Shown here piece after piece: positions 1-7,150 of a stretch of DNA of 46,286 nucleotides. Under the pieces are notes generated by a model, which was given only the letters and a program-made list of their open reading frames with translations, was not told the DNA's origin and did not search any database. Position numbers and translations under genes: made by a program. How positions within the stretch are numbered: the stretch's first letter is position 1; the number at the start of each line of letters is the position of its first letter. The DNA is from Lachnospiraceae bacterium (GTDB lineage Bacteria; Bacillota; Clostridia; Lachnospirales; Lachnospiraceae). Location of the stretch: positions 1 through 46,286 of the forward strand of contig JAAWAR010000051.1 in NCBI GenBank assembly GCA_022792295.1, given 5' to 3'.

Positions 1-150
1 ATAGGTTTTTAAAATAGTAATGTTATTTATTATAATGATAATTGCCTTATCAATAGCAATAAGGATTTCCTTATCTTCGCAGTTGCCGTCATGGTATTTC
101 GCAACCAGCATCAGGATATAGTCGATGTTAACTTCCACTTGTTTATGAAA
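1..150 (-). pseudogene. HsdR (type I restriction R subunit) C-terminal relic, partial
   Basis: An open frame of 50 codons on the minus strand runs off the left edge of the window. Its translation contains VNIDYILMLVAKYHDGNC followed by EDKEILIAIDKAI, which I recognise as the conserved helical C-terminal segment of type I restriction enzyme R subunits. There is no start codon: a TGA at 151-153 precedes the frame, and the upstream side is a terminator hairpin and not the roughly 900 residues HsdR needs. After the KAI motif the sequence becomes low-complexity (runs of I and N) and leaves the family pattern. I read this as a decayed fragment of a former restriction locus. The identification is from memory of the motif and rests on about 30 residues. 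Confidence 0.6.
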
Positions 151-189
151 TCACTATTTGTTATTATATCACGAAAATGTGAGAAAGAA

Positions 190-229
190 AAAGGCTCAAT
201 GTAGCAGCTATGATTTACATCGAGCCTTT
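190..229 (-). terminator. Intrinsic terminator hairpin, possibly bidirectional
   Basis: Arms 190-203 and 216-229 pair over 13 of 14 positions (AAAGGCTC against GAGCCTTT, then ATGTA against TACAT). On the minus strand the hairpin is followed by TTTTTCTTTCTC, on the plus strand by CTATCTTTT. It separates the HsdR relic from the sequence to its right. The stretch 230-352 holds nothing I can support. Confidence 0.6.
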
Positions 230-352
230 CTATCTTTTGCAGTTATGTATAAGCGTGGATTCGTCATATTTGGTATGGTATCTTTAACTATGGGAAACTC
301 CGGATGACTATTTGATCACTACTTAAGAAAGTCAAACCGGAATACTATAAAC

Positions 353-384
353 GGGCGATTCTTCTGGGAGAATCGTCTTTTTTG
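353..384 (+). terminator. Orphan plus-strand terminator
   Basis: GGGCGATTCT (353-362) pairs with AGAATCGTCT (369-378) around a 6-nt loop and is followed directly by a T-run. No plus-strand gene precedes it in the window, so it may be left over from a lost gene. Confidence 0.55.
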
Positions 385-451
385 ATCATTTTTATACCAT
401 TCTCACACCCCTCCTGTGCGAACGGCATCAGCATGTGCATAAAAAATGTAC

Positions 452-491
452 AAAAAAACGGTACATGGAAATGCAGCCATGTACCGTTTTT
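452..491 (-). terminator. Terminator of the sigma-54 activator gene
   Basis: The perfect hairpin AACGGTACATGG / CCATGTACCGTT has an 8-nt loop. On the minus strand it ends in a T-run, 7 nt beyond the stop codon of the activator gene. Confidence 0.85.
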
Positions 492-497
492 GCTGTT

Positions 498-1919
498 TTA
501 TTCCTTATCCGCGCTTTGCTGCGTTTCCTCACTGAAGCGCTGACGCTTACGCACAAAGGTAGAGGGCGTCATGCCAAGGCTTGCCGCAGCCTCTCTGACA
601 TTTCCGTACATCTCATAGGCACGGTTTATATACTCCAGCTCCAGTGCCTCCATCGCGCTCTTTAAATCGCCGACCGGCATCAGAATATGGGGGCTCGCCT
701 TTGGACGCTCCTCCACGGGATACAGATGCAGAGCGTCCGGTGTAATCTCGTCGCCATTGCTGATAATGACGGCACGCTCTACGATATTTCTGAGCTCCCG
801 GATATTACCCGGCCAGTTGTAATCCTGCATCATGGTAATGGAAATCGGCGCAAAATATTTTTTGAAGTCATACTTTTTGTTCAAGTGGCTCAAAAAAAGT
901 CTCGCTAACGGGATAATATCCTCCGTCCGCTCCCTAAGCGGCGGGATGTGGATCGGAAAAATCATCAGGCGATAGTACAGATCCTCACGGAAAGTCTTCT
1001 GGCTGACCATCTCCTCTAAATTCCGGTTTGTTGCGGCCAAGACACGCACATTTACCTTTACCGGCTTCCTTCCCCCAATCCGCTCAAATTCCTGCTCCTG
1101 CAGAACTCGCAGAAGCTTTACCTGCATATCTAACGGCAGCTCGCCGACCTCATCCAGAAAGATCGTGCCATTATTGGCCACCTCAAAAAGTCCCATTTTG
1201 CCGTTCCGGTCCGCCCCTGTAAAAGCGCCCTTTTCATAGCCAAACAGCTCACTCTCTACAAGGCTTGCCGGGATCGCCCCGCAATTCACCTTTATAAAGG
1301 GCTTATCCTTTCTTGTGCTGTTTTGATAGATGTATTTTGCAAATACCTCCTTGCCCACTCCGGTTTCTCCAAGCAGGATAACCGTCGTATCCAGAGGAGA
1401 AACCCGATTCAGCAGAGAGATAATATCCGAGGTCTTGGCATCCTCGGCAATCAGGCTGCACTGCTCCTGCGAATTCATCTGCATGTGCTGCAGCTCTTTT
1501 CTTAGCTTCTGCTCCTCCTGCCTGAGCTGCGTGCCCTCCTCCTTTAAGCGGTACAGCTCCGTAATATCCCGAACATTCGTGATAACCAGTACCACCTCAT
1601 TCTTACCGTTTGTGATTGGGCTGCTGGTGATCAGAGCCCTCTTTCCTGTCTTAAATTCCTGCTGGATCGTAACGGGGCGCTTCTGCTCCAGCGCCATCAG
1701 CGTACCCGAAGCTGAAATCGTCTTGTTTCGGACAAGTTCCCGCATGTTGTAGCCGATTACCTCAGATTTCTTCAACCCTGTAATTGTAAGGTAGGAGCGG
1801 TTCACCTTAATGGTGTTGGCCTGTCCATCCGTTATATAGATTCCATCAAAGGAATGCTCGATAATCGCATCCAAATATTCGCTGCTTAAAGGCTTGGCAA
1901 TCCCTTTTCTGTTTCCCAT
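498..1919 (-). CDS. Sigma-54-dependent enhancer-binding activator (PAS - AAA+ - Fis-type HTH)
   Basis: A 473-residue transcription activator that remodels RNA polymerase carrying sigma-54. A PAS sensor domain lies at about residues 14-115, followed by a coiled coil (about 117-150) and a complete AAA+ domain: Walker A GETGVGK at 184-190, the sigma-54 contact loop GAFTGA at 231-236 and Walker B IFLDE at 253-257. The C-terminus (about 445-465) is a Fis-type helix-turn-helix. No response-regulator receiver domain is present, so the PAS domain probably senses a ligand or redox state directly. I chose the ATG at 1919 because AGGAGGG sits just upstream; a longer start at 1958 has no such site. It has its own sigma-A promoter and terminator. 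Two strong -24/-12 promoters lie 4.5 kb away in the same cluster, and they are its likely targets. Confidence 0.93.
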   Translation of the reverse strand: MGNRKGIAKPLSSEYLDAIIEHSFDGIYITDGQANTIKVNRSYLTITGLKKSEVIGYNMRELVRNKTISASGTLMALEQKRPVTIQQEFKTGKRALITSSPITNGKNEVVLVITNVRDITELYRLKEEGTQLRQEEQKLRKELQHMQMNSQEQCSLIAEDAKTSDIISLLNRVSPLDTTVILLGETGVGKEVFAKYIYQNSTRKDKPFIKVNCGAIPASLVESELFGYEKGAFTGADRNGKMGLFEVANNGTIFLDEVGELPLDMQVKLLRVLQEQEFERIGGRKPVKVNVRVLAATNRNLEEMVSQKTFREDLYYRLMIFPIHIPPLRERTEDIIPLARLFLSHLNKKYDFKKYFAPISITMMQDYNWPGNIRELRNIVERAVIISNGDEITPDALHLYPVEERPKASPHILMPVGDLKSAMEALELEYINRAYEMYGNVREAAASLGMTPSTFVRKRQRFSEETQQSADKE

Positions 1920-2029
1920 GGCGCTCCCTCCTTTTATAATTTTGTATGGCTCTGTCAAGTGCTCCCTGTACAGTGTGTTCTCCAGGCATTCTATTCCTTC
2001 GGAGCACGCGCAGTATAATCTCTGTCAAA

Positions 2030-2058
2030 ATTATACCATATTGTTAAAAACATCTCAA
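2030..2058 (-). promoter_or_regulatory. Sigma-A promoter of the activator gene
   Basis: On the minus strand TTGAGA (2053-2058), a 17-nt spacer and a perfect TATAAT (2030-2035) precede the activator by about 110 nt. The activator is therefore made independently of the operon it is inferred to control. Confidence 0.75.
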
Positions 2059-2094
2059 CTATGCCCTGGTCCTGCTCCGGGGGCTGATACATTG

Positions 2095-2126
2095 CTAAAA
2101 GCGACAGGCCTCAAAGGACCTGCCGC
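2095..2126 (-). terminator. Terminator of the abfD-abfT-permease operon
   Basis: GCGGCAGGTCC and GGCCTGTCGC pair, with two wobble pairs, around a short loop and are followed by TTTTAGC on the minus strand. It lies 32 nt beyond the permease stop and separates the sigma-54 operon from the activator gene. Confidence 0.75.
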
Positions 2127-2157
2127 AATATAGCGAGAGGAAAGTCATGTATTATGT

Positions 2158-3519
2158 TTATGCGTTTGCAGCCTTCTCCTCAACAACCGGATTCTTGAAG
2201 TTGCCGTAGATCAGAATGTAAACGATAACGCCTACTGCAAGGCCCCAGGCCGCGCCCTTAATTGCAAGAACGCCTGCCATTGCGCCTGCGATGCCGCGCT
2301 CTGCATCGGTCTTGATCATGGCAAGGCCGATCTGGCAGCATACATAGCCCTGTACGATCAGGGTAAGAGACAACGCCGCCGGAAGGATCGGCTGCACGAA
2401 GGAGGCAACCGGTACTAACGCCACGCAGATGAACGTCATCCAGCGGAACGTGCCAACGCCACTGAAGATGGAGTCCATAGAATCTCTGCCGTCTTTATAA
2501 CGCTCTGCAACCGCAGCCGTTACCGCAGCCCATAACGGTCCGCAAAGTGCCACATACGGGCAGATAAGGGACTGTACGATGTTACGGATCGCGCTGATCA
2601 CATTCGAACGGTTGGCGTTAAAGTCAATCTTTTCATCCTGGCGGATCTCATCCGCAGTAGCCAAAAGCTGCTCACTGGATACGAAATCACCAAATGCAAT
2701 GATATAAACAGAAATCGCAGTCGGAATTGCCGCGACAAACTGGCCGATACTCGGGAATCCAATAGAGAACGGGCTTAAGGTGCTCATAATCGCACCAAAC
2801 TCCGGAATCTTGATGATGGATCCAAGTACAAGATTGGGGGCCGGAAGCTCGCCGGAAAGAGGTCCTATGATTACGGCGATGATGATGGCCGGAAGCATAC
2901 CAAAGTTTCCTACCATGTACCATGCCTTACTCTTTGCCTTCATCTTCTTAAACATAAGTGAAAACAACAGGAAATAGGCAATCAGGGAACCAACCAGCAC
3001 GGTAACCGGATACAGGCCCGCGCGGCCTCCATCCTTGAACTCGCCCATGATGGCGGAGAAGCCGGCTCCGACGAGGACGCCAGCCTTGATCGCGTTCGGG
3101 ATTGCGCCGATGATCTTGCTTGCGAGGCCCGTGATTCCCATAAACAGGAAGATAAGGCCGACCATAAGCTGCAAGGCGATCAAACTCTGCGTACGTGCCG
3201 GTCCCTGCTCGGAAAGCGTTAAGAACGCCGTGACAAGCGGGATGGCAGGGGTAATCCAGCCGGGCACAACCGGGTCTCCTAACAGCGCATGCATGCTGTA
3301 GAAGAAACCGTTGATGATAACCATGCTCCATGCAACCTCATAGGGAACACCGAGTACCTCCTCAAGGACCGGAATCGCTCCCAGACAGGTCGCACACATC
3401 AGAATGGCCTGAAGGCACTCTGAAATTTCCCATCTATAGTGAATGAAGGGAAGACGAATCTTAAATATACCGGCAGGAATATAAGGCTGTTCCTGTCCGT
3501 ATTCACGTTTCATTGCCAT
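2158..3519 (-). CDS. Multi-pass membrane permease, NCS2/benzoate-permease-like
   Basis: A 453-residue, very hydrophobic protein with roughly 12 predicted membrane segments. Repeated Gly/Pro-rich helices and the overall length suggest the nucleobase/anion permease superfamily (SLC23/SLC26 type), but I do not see a canonical nucleobase signature, so the substrate is unassigned. It is the last gene of the abfD-abfT operon, 36 nt after abfT, and has a clear TAGGAGT site before ATG 3519. The context suggests uptake of 4-hydroxybutyrate or a related short hydroxy acid; that is inference. An NCS2 purine or uracil transporter, or an unrelated carrier, remains possible. Confidence 0.7.
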   Translation of the reverse strand: MAMKREYGQEQPYIPAGIFKIRLPFIHYRWEISECLQAILMCATCLGAIPVLEEVLGVPYEVAWSMVIINGFFYSMHALLGDPVVPGWITPAIPLVTAFLTLSEQGPARTQSLIALQLMVGLIFLFMGITGLASKIIGAIPNAIKAGVLVGAGFSAIMGEFKDGGRAGLYPVTVLVGSLIAYFLLFSLMFKKMKAKSKAWYMVGNFGMLPAIIIAVIIGPLSGELPAPNLVLGSIIKIPEFGAIMSTLSPFSIGFPSIGQFVAAIPTAISVYIIAFGDFVSSEQLLATADEIRQDEKIDFNANRSNVISAIRNIVQSLICPYVALCGPLWAAVTAAVAERYKDGRDSMDSIFSGVGTFRWMTFICVALVPVASFVQPILPAALSLTLIVQGYVCCQIGLAMIKTDAERGIAGAMAGVLAIKGAAWGLAVGVIVYILIYGNFKNPVVEEKAANA

Positions 3520-3555
3520 GTTGTAACTCCTATCATGTATGTAGTATTCAGGTTT

Positions 3556-4866
3556 TTATTCGTACTTGCAATGGAACCGCTGCTCATATACCTGCTTGAG
3601 GCTCTCACGGAAATCCGGATGTGCAATCTCAATCAGGGCGCGGGCACGGTCTTTTAGGCTCTTTCCAGATAACTTCGCAATGCCGTATTCGGTCACAGCG
3701 TAGTCAATATCGTTTCTGGAGGTGGTAACGGCAGCGCCTTCGTCAAGCAGAGGAACAATCTTGGATACGGTTCCCTTTGCAGCCGTAGACGGGAATGCCA
3801 GGATGGAACGTCCGTTCTTGGACATCGCAGCGCCGCGGATAAAGTCTACCTGGCCGCCTACACCGGAGATCTGCTTGTAGCCAACGGTCTCGGAGGCTGC
3901 CTGGCCCATTAAGTCGATCTGGACGCAGGAGTTAATGGAGACGATGTTATCCTCTTTCATGACAACCAGCGGATTGTTTACATAATCCACAGAGTACATC
4001 TCGACATCCGGATTGTTGTTTACGAAATCATAGAGCCGCTTAGTGCCCATTAGGAAGTTGGCCACAAATTTGCCGACATGTGTGGTCTTTTTCTTGTTGG
4101 TGATAACGCCCTGCTCAACCAGCTCAACAACACCGTCAGAGAACATCTCCGAGTGAATGCCCAGATCCTTCTTCTCCTTCAGGAACAGAAGCACCGCATC
4201 CGGAATCGCGCCGATGCCAAGCTGCAGGGTATCACCGTCGTTAATCAGGGATGCACAGTTTGCACCAATGGCCTTCTCGACCTCGCCGATCTTAGGCGGA
4301 GCCAGCTCAATGATCGGAGCGTCATGCTCAACGATCGCGACGATATTCGCATCGGCAACGTTGATGCAGCTATCGCCGGCCGTTCTCGGCATCTCCTTAT
4401 TTACCTGAACCAATACCTTCTTCGCGGCCTTTGCTGCTGGAAGGGTATAGTCAACCGAAATACCCAGGCTCATGTTTCCGTTTTCATCGGGCGCGGTTGC
4501 CTGGATCATGGCTACGTCAACCGGCAGGCTCCCGTTCGTAAAAAGTGACGGAATGCGATAGAAGAAGCAAGGCGTATAATCGCCGCGGCCTTCTTCAACG
4601 GCTTTTCTCGTGGTTCCGCCCACGAAAAGAGCATTGTGCCGGAAATGCTTTTCCATACCCGGCTGTGCATATCCTGCCTTGCCCATCGCTACCATGTGAA
4701 CGATCTCCACGTTCTCATACTGCTCGGCTTTGGATACCATCGTCTCAACTAAATAGGACGGCTCGCCGCATGCATGACCGATTACGACGCGTTCACCGGA
4801 TTTGATAAAATCTACGGCCTTCTCGGCATCCATTAACTTACTCTGATATTCTTTTTCCCAACTCAT
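3556..4866 (-). CDS. abfT: 4-hydroxybutyrate CoA-transferase (acetyl-CoA hydrolase/transferase family)
   Basis: A 436-residue class I CoA-transferase of the Cat2/AbfT type, the normal length for the family. It moves CoA from acetyl- or butyryl-CoA to 4-hydroxybutyrate, giving the substrate of the dehydratase encoded just upstream in the operon. The catalytic glutamate lies in GIHSEMFSDG (E240), and the glycine-rich GVGGQVDF motif of the CoA site is present. A CGGAGGA ribosome binding site precedes ATG 4866. Pairing with abfD fixes the substrate more firmly than sequence alone; other short-chain acids are possible. Confidence 0.87.
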   Translation of the reverse strand: MSWEKEYQSKLMDAEKAVDFIKSGERVVIGHACGEPSYLVETMVSKAEQYENVEIVHMVAMGKAGYAQPGMEKHFRHNALFVGGTTRKAVEEGRGDYTPCFFYRIPSLFTNGSLPVDVAMIQATAPDENGNMSLGISVDYTLPAAKAAKKVLVQVNKEMPRTAGDSCINVADANIVAIVEHDAPIIELAPPKIGEVEKAIGANCASLINDGDTLQLGIGAIPDAVLLFLKEKKDLGIHSEMFSDGVVELVEQGVITNKKKTTHVGKFVANFLMGTKRLYDFVNNNPDVEMYSVDYVNNPLVVMKEDNIVSINSCVQIDLMGQAASETVGYKQISGVGGQVDFIRGAAMSKNGRSILAFPSTAAKGTVSKIVPLLDEGAAVTTSRNDIDYAVTEYGIAKLSGKSLKDRARALIEIAHPDFRESLKQVYEQRFHCKYE

Positions 4867-4927
4867 GAGGGATTCCTCCGTTTCTGAAATCTTAAGCTAC
4901 GGGCTTTGCTCTGCCATATATGGGGGA

Positions 4928-4956
4928 GACGGGGGCACGGCCAGCCGCGCCCCGTC
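4928..4956 (-). other. Intercistronic hairpin between abfD and abfT
   Basis: GACGGGG (4928-4934) and CCCCGTC (4950-4956) form a perfect GC-rich stem in the 109-nt gap. There is no T-run after it on the minus strand, so it is more likely an mRNA processing or stability element than a terminator. Confidence 0.5.
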
Positions 4957-4975
4957 TTCTTCGTATGTAAAGAGA

Positions 4976-6424
4976 TTATTCCTCGATCTTTGCGATTGCC
5001 TTCGCCAGTTTCTTCTTCATGGCAATGTTGCCCTGACGAGAGATCATGATTCTCTGAGCCTGCGGGGAACCTGCGCCATGCATGGACTCGGTCCTGTAGC
5101 CGACGGCTGCTGCACCAAGAGTCAGGTTCTCGATCAGTCTCATCATGCGGAGTCTGTTCTCGGTCGATACGTTATTTACGCCGCGGAAATACTTATCGAC
5201 ATACTTGCCAAGGAACGGATCCTTAAGATCCTTCTCGGACGGAGCCGTTACCATCAGGCCGCCTGCAATATCCTCTGCAAGACGTGCAATCTCGTACGGG
5301 AATCTGGTGACGTTCTGCTTACATACGTTTGCAAGAAGCAAGTCGATTAAGTAGTTGCCGGACTTGGTCGGAGTACCTTCTGCGGAACATGCGATACCGC
5401 AGCAGTATAAGGTCTCATTCAGGTGGGTCATCTCAATGAGTTTATCCTTTACATGGGAAGCCTTCTGCGCGCCGTTGTAGTCGGCAATCGTTGCAGCCGC
5501 GCCGATGAGGACATCGCCCACACCAACCTTACATCCGCCGTAGGACTGTCTGTGGTAGCCTGCGAAACGCTCAACCAGGACACCTGCGAACTCATGCTCA
5601 CCGTTTAAGAAGATGCGGTCATTCGGTACAAATACGTCGTCAAAGATAACAAGCGCCTCGGTGCCGCCGAACTCGGAGTTGCCGACATCGATCTGGCTGC
5701 CTTCTAATTTTCTGGTATCGCAGGACTGACGGCCAACGATCATGAAGATACCCTTGGAATCGGTTGGTACGGCAAAGGATACTGCATAGTCTTTGTCATC
5801 CTCGCCCATGGACTGCGTCGGCATTACGATAACCTCATGAGAGTTTACAAAGCCGGTCTGATGCGCTTTTGCACCACGTACAACGATTCCGTCTTCCCTT
5901 CTCTCAACGACTCTTAAATACAGATCCGGATCTACCTGCGCATGCGGGGCCAGGGAACGATCTCCCTTCGGGTCCGTCATGGCGCCGTCAACGGTAAGGT
6001 CCTTTTCCTGTACATACTGTAAGAACTTCTTGAAGTTCTCATGATACTTTGTTCCATACTTCTCATCGGTATCATACGTTGTGCTGTAAACAGCGTTGAA
6101 AGCATCCATACCTACACAGCGCTGGAAGCAGGCCGCAGTCTTCTGGCCGCAGAGGCGCTGCATCTTTACCTTCTTGATTAGATCCTCGGTGCTCTGGTGG
6201 ATATGGGCAAAGCGGTTGATCTTCTCGCCCGTGATGCAGGACTTAGTCGTCATCAAATCCTCGTACTCCGGCATCTGAGCCAGATCATAGGTCGCCTTTA
6301 CGGAATTCAGAGACGGACGGAGGATCGGATCGTCTACGGGATTCTCAATCTTCTTTCCGAACATGTAAACCTGGAGGTTTAACTTTCTCATGCTCTCTAC
6401 ATACTGTTCGCCTGTCATTAACAT
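4976..6424 (-). CDS. abfD: 4-hydroxybutyryl-CoA dehydratase / vinylacetyl-CoA delta-isomerase
   Basis: A 482-residue flavin and [4Fe-4S] enzyme that dehydrates 4-hydroxybutyryl-CoA by a ketyl-radical route and isomerises vinylacetyl-CoA to crotonyl-CoA. The cluster ligands known from Clostridium aminobutyricum (two Cys, then His and Cys seven apart) are all present: C99 and C103 in AACFQRC, and H291 and C298 in HRQSYGGC. It is full length. It is the first gene of a leftward operon, with a strong -24/-12 promoter 54-68 nt upstream. ATG 6424 is followed two codons later by a second in-frame ATG (6418); AAGGAA upstream serves either. The enzyme is oxygen-sensitive, which fits an anaerobe. Confidence 0.95.
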   Translation of the reverse strand: MLMTGEQYVESMRKLNLQVYMFGKKIENPVDDPILRPSLNSVKATYDLAQMPEYEDLMTTKSCITGEKINRFAHIHQSTEDLIKKVKMQRLCGQKTAACFQRCVGMDAFNAVYSTTYDTDEKYGTKYHENFKKFLQYVQEKDLTVDGAMTDPKGDRSLAPHAQVDPDLYLRVVERREDGIVVRGAKAHQTGFVNSHEVIVMPTQSMGEDDKDYAVSFAVPTDSKGIFMIVGRQSCDTRKLEGSQIDVGNSEFGGTEALVIFDDVFVPNDRIFLNGEHEFAGVLVERFAGYHRQSYGGCKVGVGDVLIGAAATIADYNGAQKASHVKDKLIEMTHLNETLYCCGIACSAEGTPTKSGNYLIDLLLANVCKQNVTRFPYEIARLAEDIAGGLMVTAPSEKDLKDPFLGKYVDKYFRGVNNVSTENRLRMMRLIENLTLGAAAVGYRTESMHGAGSPQAQRIMISRQGNIAMKKKLAKAIAKIEE

Positions 6425-6477
6425 AATACATCGTTCCTTTCTTGTGAATGTTTTTTTGGAATTACCCTAAATATAAA

Positions 6478-6493
6478 GCAACTTATGTGCCAA
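6478..6493 (-). promoter_or_regulatory. Sigma-54 (-24/-12) promoter of the abfD operon
   Basis: On the minus strand the sequence is TTGGCACATAAGTTGC, a full match to TGGCAC-N5-TTGC with the essential GG at 6490-6491 and GC at 6478-6479. Transcription should start near 6466, giving a leader of about 42 nt before abfD. Confidence 0.88.
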
Positions 6494-6534
6494 AATCAGA
6501 TGGATCTTCCTATTGTTTTCTCCAAAAAGAATAC

Positions 6535-6562
6535 TTGACGGGTTCGTATGAAGCTTTATAAT
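6535..6562 (+). promoter_or_regulatory. Possible sigma-A promoter inside the divergon control region
   Basis: TTGACG (6535-6540), a 16-nt spacer and TATAAT (6557-6562) face right. It would give a leader of nearly 290 nt ahead of the NifU-like gene, so it may supply basal transcription, make a short leader RNA, or be fortuitous in an AT-rich stretch. Confidence 0.4.
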
Positions 6563-6603
6563 AAGGAAAAGAGCCATCCAAACGCCGCAAAAAAAATTCT
6601 TAT

Positions 6604-6622
6604 TTTGTCAAATATGGACAAA
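6604..6622. promoter_or_regulatory. Inverted repeat, candidate activator-binding site
   Basis: TTTGTC-N7-GACAAA is a perfect 6-bp inverted repeat between the two sigma-54 promoters, about 112 bp upstream of the leftward -24 element. Confidence 0.35.
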
Positions 6623-6654
6623 GAACCGCCTTTGTAGAGTCGAATTTTCAGGAC

Positions 6655-6680
6655 ATTTCATTGCAAAAATGGAATGAAAT
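6655..6680. promoter_or_regulatory. Inverted repeat, best candidate shared enhancer (UAS)
   Basis: ATTTCATT (6655-6662) and AATGAAAT (6673-6680) are perfect 8-bp arms with a 10-bp spacer. The centre is about 175 bp from the leftward and 135 bp from the rightward -24 element, normal distances for enhancer-binding proteins. A weaker repeat, TGATGC (6687-6692) / GCATCA (6712-6717), follows. Binding by the activator at 498-1919 is inferred. Confidence 0.5.
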
Positions 6681-6736
6681 CGTTTTTGATGCAGAAACGC
6701 AACAGAAAATCGCATCATCTTCCGGCAAAGCCTGAG

Positions 6737-6764
6737 AAAAACCGGCCAATTTGAGCCGGCCGGT
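6737..6764 (-). terminator. Minus-strand terminator inside the divergon control region
   Basis: ACCGGCC (6741-6747) and GGCCGGT (6758-6764) form a perfect stem. On the minus strand it is followed by TTTTTC. No minus-strand gene lies upstream, so it would stop antisense transcripts before they cross the enhancer and the abfD promoter. Confidence 0.55.
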
Positions 6765-6800
6765 GCTCTCCTGTCATGTACAATATAGAATATGCGTGCT

Positions 6801-6817
6801 TTGGCATGAAAATTGCT
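6801..6817 (+). promoter_or_regulatory. Sigma-54 (-24/-12) promoter of the rightward operon
   Basis: TTGGCATGAAAATTGCT matches TGGCAY-N5-TTGCW, with GG at 6803-6804 and GC at 6815-6816. The expected start is near 6828, about 33 nt before the NifU-like gene. It faces away from the abfD promoter; the two -24 elements are 310 bp apart. Confidence 0.85.
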
Positions 6818-6860
6818 CTTTTAATAAAATATGCAAAGAGAAATCAGGAGGATTTGAAAC

Positions 6861-7145
6861 ATGCTCAAACGAATTGAAGCCGTGCTGGAGGAAAAGGTCC
6901 GCCCTTCGCTCCTTGCACATGAGGGAAACGTACAGGTTCTGGAATTTGAAAACGGAGTTTTGAAAATCCGCCTGACCGGGCAATGCTCGGGTTGTCCGTC
7001 GGCTCAGTTGACCACGGAAGAACTGATTGCAAAAGAGATCAAAGAGGAGATCCCGGAGGTAAAGGACGTCGTTTTAATCAACGAAGTCAACCCCGAGCTT
7101 CTGGACTTTGCAAAAAAACTTCTGAATCACCAGATTGAAGGGTAA
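6861..7145 (+). CDS. NifU-like (Nfu-type) Fe-S scaffold domain protein
   Basis: A 94-residue stand-alone Nfu domain with the cluster-binding pair C42 and C45 in GQCSGCPSAQ. Proteins of this family assemble or carry a [4Fe-4S] cluster for delivery to apoenzymes. It is the first gene of the rightward sigma-54 operon, with an AGGAGG ribosome binding site. Co-regulation with the [4Fe-4S] dehydratase AbfD suggests it may help mature that enzyme, or load the Cys-rich protein encoded next; both are inference. Confidence 0.85.
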   Translation: MLKRIEAVLEEKVRPSLLAHEGNVQVLEFENGVLKIRLTGQCSGCPSAQLTTEELIAKEIKEEIPEVKDVVLINEVNPELLDFAKKLLNHQIEG

Positions 7146-7150
7146 ACGAT

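Noticed and set aside
245..307. A 20-codon plus-strand ORF before the terminator at 353
   Set aside because: No ribosome binding site or recognisable peptide pattern.
2023..2028. A perfect TTGACA (minus strand) near the activator gene as a -35 box
   Set aside because: No acceptable -10 lies 16-18 nt downstream; it falls just after a better promoter (TTGAGA-17-TATAAT).
6096..6278. Plus-strand ORFs inside abfD and similar long antisense ORFs throughout the window
   Set aside because: They are antisense shadows of well-supported genes in GC-balanced DNA, without ribosome binding sites.
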